Assembly (NCBI GenBank): GCA_902522775.1
Contig: CABYWQ010000001.1
Span: forward strand, 124,001 to 188,000
Length of the DNA: 64,000 nucleotides
Source: Eutrophosalina sp902522775
GTDB lineage: Bacteria > Bacteroidota > Bacteroidia > Flavobacteriales > Flavobacteriaceae
Direction: 5' to 3'
Shown: positions 54,528 to 63,434 of the stretch, one piece after another
How the letters are laid out: the number at the start of each line of letters is the position of its first letter
Numbering within the stretch: the stretch's first letter is position 1
The notes under the pieces: model-generated
What the model was told of the DNA's origin: nothing
Databases searched by the model: none
The model's input: the letters and a program-made list of their open reading frames with translations, nothing else
Position numbers and translations under genes: made by a program

Positions 54528-55893
54528 TTATATCTGTAATTTTTCCATGAATTGCAGCAGCAGCAGCCATTATTGGACTTGATAATATTGTTCTTGATCC
54601 AGGCCCTTGTCTTCCTTCAAAATTTCTATTTGATGTTGATATGCATAGTTCACCAGGCGGGATTTTGTCTTCATTCATACCAAGACAGGCAGAGCAGCCA
54701 GGTTGTCTAATTTTAAAACCTGATTGTTCAAAAATGTCATATAAACCTTCATCAATAATTTGATTGAGAACATTTTGAGACCCTGGAACAATTAGAGCAT
54801 TTACATTATTGGCTTTTCTCTTATTGACAATATAATTTGCAACAGATCTAAAATCTTCTATTCTAGAGTTTGTACAACTTCCTATAAAAACATAATTGAT
54901 TTTTTTTCCAATCAAACTTTCACCAGATTTAAAACCCATATATTTAAGGGCTTTTAAATCTGAGGAATTACTGTGTTTTGGTATTCTATCTATATACTTT
55001 ATTCCCATACCTGGGTTTGTTCCATATGTGAGCATGGGAAAAATATCATTAGCATTAAATGTAAACTCAGAATCAAATATTGCATTTTCATCACTTTTTA
55101 ATTTTTTCCAAATTGAAATTTTTGATTTTAATTCGTCTTCTTTAGGTGAGAAATCTTTTCCTTCTAAATATTTGTATGTTACATCATCAGGTGCAATAAT
55201 TCCTCCTCTTGCACCCATTTCAATACTCATATTGCAAACTGTCATTCTACCTTCCATTGACATTTTTTTAAAAACATCACCAGCATATTCTACAAAGAAC
55301 CCAGTTCCTCCATTAGTTCCAAGTTTTGATATAATATAAAGAATAACATCTTTAGGTGTAACATTTTTGTTTAGGACACCGTTCACATTAATCCTCATTT
55401 TTTTTGGTTTATTTAAAAGTAAACACTGGCTAGCTAAGACCTGAGCTACTTGACTTGTTCCTATTCCAAAAGCTATAGCACCAAACGCACCATGAGTAGA
55501 GGTGTGACTATCACCGCAAACAATGGTCATTCCAGGTTGAGTTATTCCTAATTCTGGACCAATAACATGGACAATTCCTTGATTTGGATTACCTAAGTCA
55601 TACAGCTCTATATTATTTTCAATACAATTAAGTTTTAGTTTTTCAACTTGATTTCTAGAAAGTTCATCTTTGATAGGAAGGTGTTGATCTAAAGTTGGAA
55701 CATTATGATCAACAGTTGCTACTATTTTTTTTGGATCAAAAACTTTAATTTTTTTTCTTTTTAACTCATCAAAAGCTTGAGGGCTTGTAACCTCATGAAT
55801 AAAATGTTTATCAATTAAAAATACATTAGGACCATTATCAATGCGTTCAACAACATGTGAATCCCAAATTTTATCAAAAAGTGTATTTGACAT
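54520..55893 (-). CDS. leuC: Isopropylmalate isomerase large subunit
   Basis: A 457-residue aconitase-family protein that isomerises 2- to 3-isopropylmalate with LeuD. The iron-sulfur cysteines are in IGSCTNSRIEDF and QPGCSACLGMN; VCGDSHTSTHGAFGAIAFG and RNFEGRQGPGSRTIL complete the family text. It begins 4 bases after leuA. Confidence 0.97.
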   Translation of the reverse strand: MSNTLFDKIWDSHVVERIDNGPNVFLIDKHFIHEVTSPQAFDELKRKKIKVFDPKKIVATVDHNVPTLDQHLPIKDELSRNQVEKLKLNCIENNIELYDLGNPNQGIVHVIGPELGITQPGMTIVCGDSHTSTHGAFGAIAFGIGTSQVAQVLASQCLLLNKPKKMRINVNGVLNKNVTPKDVILYIISKLGTNGGTGFFVEYAGDVFKKMSMEGRMTVCNMSIEMGARGGIIAPDDVTYKYLEGKDFSPKEDELKSKISIWKKLKSDENAIFDSEFTFNANDIFPMLTYGTNPGMGIKYIDRIPKHSNSSDLKALKYMGFKSGESLIGKKINYVFIGSCTNSRIEDFRSVANYIVNKRKANNVNALIVPGSQNVLNQIIDEGLYDIFEQSGFKIRQPGCSACLGMNEDKIPPGELCISTSNRNFEGRQGPGSRTILSSPIMAAAAAIHGKITDINE

Positions 55894-55897
55894 TAAA

Positions 55898-57052
55898 TTA
55901 AATATTTGATAATTTTATTATATGAGGTAAATCATTATCAGTAACTTCCTTTTTTTCATCTGCAAATTTTAAAAACTCATTGTAAACCTTGTCCAATTGA
56001 ACTTTTGTCAAGTCATATCCGATTTTCTTAGCTCTAAATGCAAGTGCAGCTCTTCCGCTTCTGGCAGTTAAAATTATAGCAGATTGATTGACTCCAACAT
56101 CAATTGGATCAATTATTTCATACGTTTCTCTGTTCTTAATAACCCCATCTTGGTGAATTCCCGAGCTATGTGCAAAAGCATTTGAACCAACAATTGCTTT
56201 ATTTGGCTGAACAATCATTCCCATCAAGTCAGAAACTAATTGACTCATTTCTAATAAAAGTTTTGAATTTATATTAGTTTCAAGATTCAACTCATTATGC
56301 TGTTTTAACACCATTACTACTTCTTCAAGAGATGTATTACCGGCCCTTTCTCCAATTCCATTAATTGTACATTCAATTTGTCTGGCACCGTTGATAACTC
56401 CCTCAATTGAATTAGCTGTAGCTAATCCCAAGTCATTATGACAATGACATGAAATAATTGCTCTGTCTATATTGGGAACAGTGTTTAATAAAAAATTAAT
56501 TTTTTTTCCATATTCACTTGGAAGACAATAACCAGTTGTATCAGGAATGTTTAAAACTGTAGCTCCAGCGGAAATTACTTTTTCACAAACTAATGCCAAG
56601 AAATCATTATCAGTTCGTCCAGCATCTTCAGCATAAAATTCAATATCATCGACAAAGTTTTTCGCATACTTTACAGCTTTTACTGCTCTTTCAAGAATAT
56701 CATTTCTATTAGAATTGAATTTATGTTTTATATGAGAATCAGATGTTCCAATACCAGTATGAATTCTTGGTTTTTTAGCATTTTTTAATGATTCAGCTGC
56801 AACCTCAATGTCTTTTTTTACAGCTCTAGTTAATCCACATACACTAGCATTTTTTACAATTTTTGAAATTTCAACTACAGATTTAAAATCACCTGGGCTG
56901 GAAATTGGAAAACCTGCCTCTATAATATCAACACCGAGAAAATCTAATTTTTCAGCTATTACAAGTTTTTGTTTTGTTTCAAGCTTACAGCCCGGTACCT
57001 GCTCTCCATCTCTCAAAGTTGTATCAAAAATCTTAACAATTTCTTTGTACAT
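55898..57052 (-). CDS. leuA: 2-isopropylmalate synthase, short form
   Basis: A 384-residue DRE-TIM enzyme: FDTTLRDGEQVPGC opens the barrel, with metal ligands in SCHCHNDLG and NGIGERAGN, and the linker HSSGIHQDGV. It makes the first committed step of leucine synthesis from acetyl-CoA. The protein ends soon after the linker, so the C-terminal allosteric LeuA domain of the 500-residue enzymes is absent. Homocitrate or citramalate synthases share the barrel, but the leuCDB neighbours settle the pathway. It starts the leu genes, 55 bases after the rluA-type gene. Confidence 0.93.
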   Translation of the reverse strand: MYKEIVKIFDTTLRDGEQVPGCKLETKQKLVIAEKLDFLGVDIIEAGFPISSPGDFKSVVEISKIVKNASVCGLTRAVKKDIEVAAESLKNAKKPRIHTGIGTSDSHIKHKFNSNRNDILERAVKAVKYAKNFVDDIEFYAEDAGRTDNDFLALVCEKVISAGATVLNIPDTTGYCLPSEYGKKINFLLNTVPNIDRAIISCHCHNDLGLATANSIEGVINGARQIECTINGIGERAGNTSLEEVVMVLKQHNELNLETNINSKLLLEMSQLVSDLMGMIVQPNKAIVGSNAFAHSSGIHQDGVIKNRETYEIIDPIDVGVNQSAIILTARSGRAALAFRAKKIGYDLTKVQLDKVYNEFLKFADEKKEVTDNDLPHIIKLSNI

Positions 57053-57107
57053 TAGTTTTAACTAAGTTGGCTAAATTAGTAAATCTGATTAAAATTCTTA
57101 AATGTTT

Positions 57108-57770
57108 TTAAAAACTATTCCAAATTTTTGAATCTGGAACTTTAGCTTCAATTTTTAATTCTTTTTTAGTTGTAGGATGGGTGAATTCTAGGATAGAAGA
57201 ATGTAAACAAATACTAAAATCATTATTTGCTCTTTTTGCACCATATTTAACATCTCCTTTTATAGAACAGTTTATATTTGAAAGTTGAGCTCTAATCTGA
57301 TGATGCCTACCAGTTTCAATGTTTATTTTAATAACATTATAATTATTTAATTTCTTTATCAGTTCATATGTTAAAATACTTTTTTTTGATCCTTTTATTT
57401 TCTTGTTAACAACAAAGGACTTGTTTTTTTTTTCATTTTTTTTTAAATAATCAACTAATTTTCCTGAATTATTAATAGATCCTTTTTCAATTATAGCAAA
57501 ATATGTCTTTTTAATTTCCCTAAGCCTCAGAATTTCATTCATTCTTTCAAGACATTTACTTGTCTTGGCTAAAATTAACAACCCACTGGTTGGTCTGTCA
57601 ATTCTATTAACAAGTCCAAGAAAAACATTTCCATTTTTATTATATTTTTTTTTAATGTAGGATTTACACAAATCTAAAACTGAAATATCACCAGTTTTAT
57701 CTGATTGTGACAATTGTCCAGCTTTTTTATTGATAATTAGAATGTGATTGTCTTCAAAAACAATGTCCAT
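57108..57770 (-). CDS. RluA-family pseudouridine synthase
   Basis: A 220-residue enzyme with the catalytic Asp in NRIDRPTSGLLILAKTSK (about 62-79), then ETGRHHQIRAQLS and GDVKYGA. It lacks the N-terminal S4 domain of RluC and RluD, so the exact RNA target (rRNA or tRNA) cannot be named. The start touches the panB stop, indicating cotranscription. Confidence 0.9.
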   Translation of the reverse strand: MDIVFEDNHILIINKKAGQLSQSDKTGDISVLDLCKSYIKKKYNKNGNVFLGLVNRIDRPTSGLLILAKTSKCLERMNEILRLREIKKTYFAIIEKGSINNSGKLVDYLKKNEKKNKSFVVNKKIKGSKKSILTYELIKKLNNYNVIKINIETGRHHQIRAQLSNINCSIKGDVKYGAKRANNDFSICLHSSILEFTHPTTKKELKIEAKVPDSKIWNSF

Positions 57771-58571
57771 TTAGTATATTTCATTTTTGTTAGGAAAATT
57801 TTGACTTTTTATATCACCAACATATTTTTTTATTGCTGATTTTACTGTTTTATTTAAATCCATGTACCTTCTCAAAAATCTTGGGTTGAACTCATGAGTT
57901 AATCCTAATAAATCATGTAATACAAGTACCTGTCCATCAACATGATTTCCTGCACCAATACCTATAATTGGAAAATTAGTTTCATTAATGACTTTTTTTG
58001 ATAATTCAGAGGGTATTTTTTCTAAGACAGCAGCAAAACATCCAATCTTCTCTAAAAATTTAGCATCATTAACTAATAGATTTGCTTCTTTTTCCTCTCT
58101 AGCTCTTACTGTATAAGTACCAAATTTATAAATAGACTGAGGCGTTAATCCAAGATGTCCCATCACTGGTATACCAGCTTTTATTATTCTATCGATTGAT
58201 TCTCCTATTTCACTACCACCCTCAAGTTTAACGGCGTGAGCGCCCGATTCTTTCATAATTCTAATGGCTGATCGTAAAGCTTCTTGAGGATCTGACTGAT
58301 AAGAACCAAAAGGTAAATCAACAACAACCAAAGCTCTTTTGACAGCTTTAACAACAGAAGATGCATGGTAAATCATTTGGTCAAGAGTAATTGGTACGGT
58401 TGTTTCATTACCTGCAATAACATTTGATGCTGAATCACCAACTAAAATTACATCAACATTAGCTTCATCAACAATCCTCGCGAATGTAAAATCATATGCA
58501 GTTAACATACTTATTTTTTCATTCTTGAGTTTCATTTCGTGAAGAGTGTTAGTTGTAATTCTTTTATACAT
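57771..58571 (-). CDS. panB: 3-methyl-2-oxobutanoate hydroxymethyltransferase
   Basis: About 266 residues from ATG 58571; a TTG six codons earlier (58589) is possible, since relatives have a few more residues. It makes ketopantoate for coenzyme A from the valine precursor. MLTAYDFTFARIVDEANVD, ILVGDSASNV, GGSEIG, MGHLGLTPQS and GIGAGNHVDGQVLVLHDLLG are clear PanB motifs. Its 2-oxoisovalerate substrate is also the LeuA substrate, which makes sense of the shared operon with leuACDB. Confidence 0.95.
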   Translation of the reverse strand: MYKRITTNTLHEMKLKNEKISMLTAYDFTFARIVDEANVDVILVGDSASNVIAGNETTVPITLDQMIYHASSVVKAVKRALVVVDLPFGSYQSDPQEALRSAIRIMKESGAHAVKLEGGSEIGESIDRIIKAGIPVMGHLGLTPQSIYKFGTYTVRAREEKEANLLVNDAKFLEKIGCFAAVLEKIPSELSKKVINETNFPIIGIGAGNHVDGQVLVLHDLLGLTHEFNPRFLRRYMDLNKTVKSAIKKYVGDIKSQNFPNKNEIY

Positions 58572-58612
58572 TTTAATATATTTCTGCAAATCTATTGAAA
58601 TATATTTAATAA

Positions 58613-58631
58613 TACTGACATAGTGACAGTA
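58613..58631 (+). promoter_or_regulatory. Heat-shock candidate element before dnaK
   Basis: TACTGACATAGTGACAGTA contains two TGACA copies with an 8-base period (58616 and 58624) and TACTG/CAGTA inverted ends. It matches the element before lon at 17 of 19 positions in the shared frame (58614-58632). It is about 45 bases before the dnaK ATG, in the divergent gap with panB. A weaker copy, ACTGGCATAATCA (58638-58650), follows 24 bases on. No standard TAnnTTTG box is evident. Confidence 0.5.
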
Positions 58632-58675
58632 TTTAAGACTGGCATAATCATTGAATATTGCATAATAAAAATATT

Positions 58676-60577
58676 ATGAGTAAAATTATAGGTATTGATT
58701 TAGGGACTACGAATTCATGCGTATCTGTTATGGAAGGAAATGAACCAGTGGTTATCCCTAATGCAGAAGGAAAAAGAACCACACCCTCTGTTATTGCATT
58801 TGTTGAAGGTGGAGAAATTAAGGTAGGTGATCCTGCAAAAAGGCAAGCTGTTACCAATCCCACCAAAACTATATCCTCAATCAAACGGTTTATGGGTAGT
58901 AAATTTTCAGAATCTAAAAATGACGCTAAAAGATCTGCTTACAAAGTAGTTAAGGGTGATAACGATACATCAAGGGTAGATATTGATGGAAGATTATATA
59001 CACCGCAAGAATTATCTGCAATGATTTTACAAAAAATGAAGAAAACTGCGGAAGATTATCTTGGTACAAGTGTAAGTGAAGCTGTTGTCACAGTTCCCGC
59101 ATATTTTAATGATGCCCAACGACAAGCAACTAAAGAAGCTGGAGAAATTTCTGGTCTTAAAGTCCAAAGGATTATTAATGAACCAACAGCGGCTGCTTTA
59201 GCATATGGTTTAGATAAATCAGGAAAAGATCAAAAAATTGCAGTATACGATTTAGGTGGAGGTACATTTGATATATCAATTTTAGAACTCGGTGATGGTG
59301 TTTTTGAAGTACTTTCAACAAATGGTGATACAAGGCTTGGAGGTGATGATTTTGACGAAAAAATAATAGATTTTCTTGCGGATGAATTTAAATCTTCTGA
59401 GGATATTGACTTGAGAGGTGACCCAATGGCTTTACAGAGACTGAAAGAAGCTGCTGAAAAAGCTAAAATTGAATTATCGTCATCAACCCAAACTGAAATA
59501 AATCTACCATACATTACCGCTACCTCATCTGGACCTAAACATCTTGTTAAAACACTTACCCGATCTAAGTTTGAACAATTATGTTCTGATTTAGTTAAAA
59601 GGTCTATGGAGCCCGTTAAAAAAGCAATTGAAGATGCTGGTATTAATAAAAACGAGATAAATGAAGTTATTCTTGTCGGTGGTTCTACAAGAATTCCGAT
59701 AATACAAAGTGAAGTTGAAAAATTCTTTGGAAAAAAGCCTTCAAAGGGAGTTAATCCTGATGAAGTTGTTGCTGTAGGTGCTGCTATTCAAGGTGGAGTC
59801 CTTACTGGTGATGTTAAAGATGTACTGTTACTTGATGTCACTCCACTGTCTTTAGGTATTGAAACTATGGGTGGAGTAATGACTAAATTAATTGAATCGA
59901 ATACTACTATCCCCTCAAAAAAATCACAAGTTTTTTCAACTGCTGCTGACAATCAACCATCTGTTGAAATACACGTTATTCAAGGTGAAAGATCTATGGC
60001 TAAAGATAATAAAACCATAGGAAGATTTCATTTAGATGGAATTCCGCCTTCACCACGAGGTGTCCCTCAAATTGAAGTTACTTTTGATATTGACGCAAAT
60101 GGTATAATTCAGGTAACAGCACTTGACAAAGCTACTAATAAGTCTCAGGATATTAGAATTGAGGCGTCATCTGGCTTGACTGAAGAAGAAATTGATAAAA
60201 TGAAAAAAGAAGCTGAGGCAAACGCGGAATCAGATAAAAAATTGAAAGAGGAAGCTGATGTATTAAATTCTGCTGATACGATGATTTTTCAGACTGATAG
60301 TCAATTGAAGGAATTTGGGGAAAAGCTTTCAGATGATAAGAAAAAGCCAATCCAAGATGCACTTGAGGCATTAAAAAAATCTTATGAGTCTAAAAATCTT
60401 GAATTAATCAAGACTGATTTAGAAAAAATTAACGAGGCATGGAAAAATGCTTCCGAAGAACTTTACAAAGCTCAAGCTGAATCCTCAAAAGAAACCGAAA
60501 AATCTACAGTTAATGATAATAAGAAGACTAAGGATGATGATGATGTTCAGGATGTAGATTTTGAAGAGGTTAAGTAA
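58676..60577 (+). CDS. dnaK: Molecular chaperone DnaK (Hsp70)
   Basis: A 633-residue chaperone from ATG 58676 (KIIGIDLGTTNSCV); an in-frame TTG at 58658 adds six unlikely residues. The ATPase domain has VYDLGGGTFDISIL and VLVGGSTRIP, the linker DVLLLDVTPLSLG, then the peptide-binding domain and an acidic tail ending DVDFEEVK. DnaJ and GrpE are not next to it. A strong terminator follows, so it is monocistronic. Confidence 0.98.
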   Translation: MSKIIGIDLGTTNSCVSVMEGNEPVVIPNAEGKRTTPSVIAFVEGGEIKVGDPAKRQAVTNPTKTISSIKRFMGSKFSESKNDAKRSAYKVVKGDNDTSRVDIDGRLYTPQELSAMILQKMKKTAEDYLGTSVSEAVVTVPAYFNDAQRQATKEAGEISGLKVQRIINEPTAAALAYGLDKSGKDQKIAVYDLGGGTFDISILELGDGVFEVLSTNGDTRLGGDDFDEKIIDFLADEFKSSEDIDLRGDPMALQRLKEAAEKAKIELSSSTQTEINLPYITATSSGPKHLVKTLTRSKFEQLCSDLVKRSMEPVKKAIEDAGINKNEINEVILVGGSTRIPIIQSEVEKFFGKKPSKGVNPDEVVAVGAAIQGGVLTGDVKDVLLLDVTPLSLGIETMGGVMTKLIESNTTIPSKKSQVFSTAADNQPSVEIHVIQGERSMAKDNKTIGRFHLDGIPPSPRGVPQIEVTFDIDANGIIQVTALDKATNKSQDIRIEASSGLTEEEIDKMKKEAEANAESDKKLKEEADVLNSADTMIFQTDSQLKEFGEKLSDDKKKPIQDALEALKKSYESKNLELIKTDLEKINEAWKNASEELYKAQAESSKETEKSTVNDNKKTKDDDDVQDVDFEEVK

Positions 60578-60592
60578 AATTTTTATTTTAAT

Positions 60593-60623
60593 AAAAACGT
60601 GTCTTTCAGGCACGTTTTTTTTT
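60593..60623 (+). terminator. Rho-independent terminator of dnaK
   Basis: ACGTGTC (60597-60603) pairs with GGCACGT (60609-60615) around the loop TTTCA, extended by A/T pairs, and runs into nine T residues. It begins 16 bases after the dnaK stop. This is the clearest terminator in the window. Confidence 0.85.
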
Positions 60624-60638
60624 GTTGTCAAGTTAATT

Positions 60639-61055
60639 ATGAGTAAAAAACAGAAACTAATAGTATTCAATAAGGCCAATAAAAACACATTAATGCAGCA
60701 TCTTAATATTGAATTTATTGACATTGGAAAAGATTTTTTAAAAGCTAAGATGCCAATAAATTCAAAAGTTCATCAACCCGATAAAGTTTTACATGGCGGT
60801 GCAACTGTTGCACTTGCTGAATCCGTTGGCAGTGCGGCATCTTACATTTTTATTAATCCAATAACTCATACAATAAGGGGTTTGGAAATTTCTGCAAATC
60901 ATGTTAGATCAGCAAAAAAAGGCAATATATATGCTACCGCTAAACCAATTCATATTGGAAAAAAAACTCACTTATGGGAAATAAAAGTAATAGATGAGAA
61001 TGAGATGCTTATTTCTCATTGCAAATTAACCAATATTGTAATTGAAAAAAAATAG
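60639..61055 (+). CDS. menI: Hotdog thioesterase, MenI/YdiI-like (DHNA-CoA hydrolase candidate)
   Basis: A 138-residue PaaI-group thioesterase starting at ATG 60639; earlier in-frame codons lie in the dnaK terminator. KVLHGGATVALAESVGSAAS holds the catalytic Glu, and RGLEISANHVRSAKKGN closely follows what I recall of E. coli YdiI/MenI. That enzyme releases 1,4-dihydroxy-2-naphthoate from its CoA ester in menaquinone synthesis. The next gene encodes a UbiA prenyltransferase, the following step, which supports the call. Another acyl-CoA substrate is possible. Confidence 0.7.
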   Translation: MSKKQKLIVFNKANKNTLMQHLNIEFIDIGKDFLKAKMPINSKVHQPDKVLHGGATVALAESVGSAASYIFINPITHTIRGLEISANHVRSAKKGNIYATAKPIHIGKKTHLWEIKVIDENEMLISHCKLTNIVIEKK

Positions 61056-61087
61056 TTTTTTCATAGAAATAAGTTGATTCAATAACT

Positions 61088-61095
61088 TAAATTTG
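61088..61095 (+). promoter_or_regulatory. Candidate -7 box of the PAS-UbiA gene
   Basis: TAAATTTG is a perfect TAnnTTTG match 16 bases before the ATG at 61112. No upstream element at proper spacing is obvious. The gene could thus be expressed apart from the thioesterase. Confidence 0.4.
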
Positions 61096-61111
61096 AAGAA
61101 AAATTATAGAA

Positions 61112-62491
61112 ATGAAAAGTATAATTATTTGTGACATGGAAGGTGTTATTGAGAGAATAAATGCAGATGGTGAAAAATTATTTGGTTATAAAAAAGAGGA
61201 ACTTATTGGTAAAAAGAGAGTTTCTTTGTTTTCAGCAGGAGAAATTGTTATACAAAATGTAGGTATGTGGCTATCACAAGCTAATTTGCACGGAGAATAT
61301 ATTACAAAAACATATTTCATTAATAAAAATGGAAAAAAATTTAATGCAGAAATTAAAATAACTCCAACTTTTGCTAATGGAAAAAATAATCCTCAAACAG
61401 GTTATTGTGGAATTACTGTACCAATTGATGAGGAAATTCAGATACCCATAAAATTTTCAACAATTTTTATTAAATGGGCTTTTGCAATTACTAGAGGCGG
61501 ATTTACTAGTGCTTCATTGTTTCCAATATTTGCTGTTGCAGCATTTTTAGCTGGTTTAGGTGATGGTTTATTTACTATTACCTCATTAGTTTTATGCTCT
61601 TTAGGTGTTGTTTTCTTACAGGTTTCGTCAAATCTTTTTAACGATTATTACGATGTGAAAGATGGTACTGATGGTTTAAATAATGAATATTTTAATGCAG
61701 GTTTAAATTCTACGGTACTTGAGGGAGCTCAGCTTTCAGGTGGAAGCAGATCTATTGAACTAGGTTTAATAACTCTTAAGGGAACTTTATCATTAGCAAG
61801 AAATACAATGTTAACCGCTATTATTCTAACTGGATTATTAATTCTCAATAGTTTTTATAATACTGGTGATTTTTCAAATGCTAAGAATGCTTTGTTTCTT
61901 GGAATTATTGGTGGTCTTTTAGGTTATTTTTATACTGCTAGACCATTGAGGTTAGTAGCAAGAAGAGGTCTTGGAGAAATTACTATTTTTTTAGCCTTTG
62001 GACCAGTGTTAACATTAGGTGCTTTGTATGCTATTTCTAGTTCAACAATTGAAATGTACTCCGAAGAATTTTACAATGCTGTATACTTGGGAATTCCCTT
62101 TGGCTTTTTAACAACAAATATTTTATACATAAATCAATTCCCTGATACTATTAGTGATGCTAAAACAGGCAAAAATCATTTAATAGTAACTCTCGGAAAG
62201 AAGGCTGCTCGATGGGGTTATTTATTAATTTTAATTGCTGCATTTTTATCATCTTATTTTTTATTATCTCCTTTAGAAAATAATATTCAAAACTTTAATT
62301 CCATTTTTTTTATTATTGGAAATGGATTATTATTTTTATATGGATTTATAGCATTTATTAATCTTAAAAAAAATTATAATTCTAGAGAACTGATACATTC
62401 AAATTTGAAAACGATATACTTACAGATTTTTTATGGTGTTTTTGTATTGTTTGCTTTATACTTTTTACCTACTATACAATCAATTTTATAA
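61112..62491 (+). CDS. PAS domain fused to UbiA-family (MenA-like) prenyltransferase
   Basis: One frame of 459 residues with no stop or shift. Residues 1-108 form a soluble PAS domain: CDMEGVIERINADGEKLFGY, KEELIGKKRVSLF and NKNGKKFNAEIKITPTF. From about 115 on come 8-9 membrane helices of a UbiA enzyme with the first Asp-rich motif NDYYDVKDGTD (177-187) and the second NQFPDTISDAK (341-351). UbiA proteins prenylate aromatic acceptors; the MenI-like gene just upstream suggests the acceptor is dihydroxynaphthoate for menaquinone. The PAS part may sense redox state, oxygen or a quinone. Confidence in both domains is high; pathway and sensing role are inferred. Confidence 0.85.
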   Translation: MKSIIICDMEGVIERINADGEKLFGYKKEELIGKKRVSLFSAGEIVIQNVGMWLSQANLHGEYITKTYFINKNGKKFNAEIKITPTFANGKNNPQTGYCGITVPIDEEIQIPIKFSTIFIKWAFAITRGGFTSASLFPIFAVAAFLAGLGDGLFTITSLVLCSLGVVFLQVSSNLFNDYYDVKDGTDGLNNEYFNAGLNSTVLEGAQLSGGSRSIELGLITLKGTLSLARNTMLTAIILTGLLILNSFYNTGDFSNAKNALFLGIIGGLLGYFYTARPLRLVARRGLGEITIFLAFGPVLTLGALYAISSSTIEMYSEEFYNAVYLGIPFGFLTTNILYINQFPDTISDAKTGKNHLIVTLGKKAARWGYLLILIAAFLSSYFLLSPLENNIQNFNSIFFIIGNGLLFLYGFIAFINLKKNYNSRELIHSNLKTIYLQIFYGVFVLFALYFLPTIQSIL

Positions 62492-62498
62492 ATAAATT

Positions 62499-63434
62499 AT
62501 GTTTATTGATCAAGCATTAGATTTTAAAAATGAGTGGTGGAGATATATCCTAGGTTTCTTGATCATTTTTATTTTTTGGCAACTCATTGGTGCTATTCCA
62601 CTAGTAATAGGAATGATATCCCAGCTTGATTTTTCTGATCCTGAAAGTTTAAAAGCTTTAGAGAATCCTAATGATATGTTCTCTATGATTGGAAGTAAAA
62701 ATACGGTACTAACATTACTTTTAGTTAGTTTTTTAATTGGTTTTATTGGTTTGTATATTGTTGTTAAAAATATTCATAATCAAGAGTTTAAGTCATTGAT
62801 TACATCCAGATCTAGAATTGACTACAAAAGAATATTACATTCTTTTGTTCTAATTTTTATTGTTAACGCATCAATGATTTTTATTTCTTATTTAACATCG
62901 CCAAGTTCATTTGAGTATAACTTTCAATTGCAACCATTTTTAACACTGTTACTGATCTGTATTTTTATACTACCTTTTCAAACAACATTTGAAGAATTAC
63001 TAACTAGGGGATATTTATTGCAAGGGTTTGGCGTAGTTTTTAAAAGTAGAGCAGCAGCTTTTATTTTTCCATCTGTAATTTTTGGTTTTTTACATATTTT
63101 AAACCCCGAGGTTAGTAAACTTGGATATGGATTTCTTGTAGCATACATTTTAATGGGAGTCACTTGGGGAATTTTTACCATAATGGATGATGGAAATGAA
63201 TTAGCAATTGGAGCTCACTATGCTAATAACCTAGTTGTTTTCTTATTTTTAACTGCAGATTGGCATGCCGTACAAACTGATGCTGTTTTTGTTTCAGTTG
63301 AAGAACCAACCATAACTGGTATGATTTTACCAGCTTTAATATACTATCCAATTTTGATATTTTACTTTTCTAAAAAGTATAAATGGTTTAATTGGTCAGA
63401 AAAATTATTCGGAAAAATAAATGTAAAAAAATGA
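62499..63434 (+). CDS. CPBP-family intramembrane metalloprotease
   Basis: A 311-residue membrane protein with about 8 helices. Motif 1 is TTFEELLTRGYLLQG (EExxxR), motif 2 FGFLHILNP and motif 3 GAHYANNLVVF, the Abi/CAAX-processing catalytic set. Bacterial members are linked to bacteriocin immunity, peptide processing or envelope maintenance; no toxin gene lies nearby. It begins 7 bases after the PAS-UbiA gene and overlaps the next small gene by 4 bases. Confidence 0.88.
   Translation: MFIDQALDFKNEWWRYILGFLIIFIFWQLIGAIPLVIGMISQLDFSDPESLKALENPNDMFSMIGSKNTVLTLLLVSFLIGFIGLYIVVKNIHNQEFKSLITSRSRIDYKRILHSFVLIFIVNASMIFISYLTSPSSFEYNFQLQPFLTLLLICIFILPFQTTFEELLTRGYLLQGFGVVFKSRAAAFIFPSVIFGFLHILNPEVSKLGYGFLVAYILMGVTWGIFTIMDDGNELAIGAHYANNLVVFLFLTADWHAVQTDAVFVSVEEPTITGMILPALIYYPILIFYFSKKYKWFNWSEKLFGKINVKK

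Noticed and set aside
54896..55339. 147-codon plus-strand frame inside leuC
   Set aside because: The leuC frame is fully conserved here; the opposite frame shows no start context or family text.
57053..57107. Leucine attenuator or T-box-like leader before leuA
   Set aside because: The 55-base gap is too short and shows neither a leucine-rich leader peptide nor a terminator hairpin.
60561..60638. Longer N-terminus for the MenI-like thioesterase
   Set aside because: The extension would begin inside dnaK and translate its terminator hairpin; ATG 60639 gives the family-standard length.
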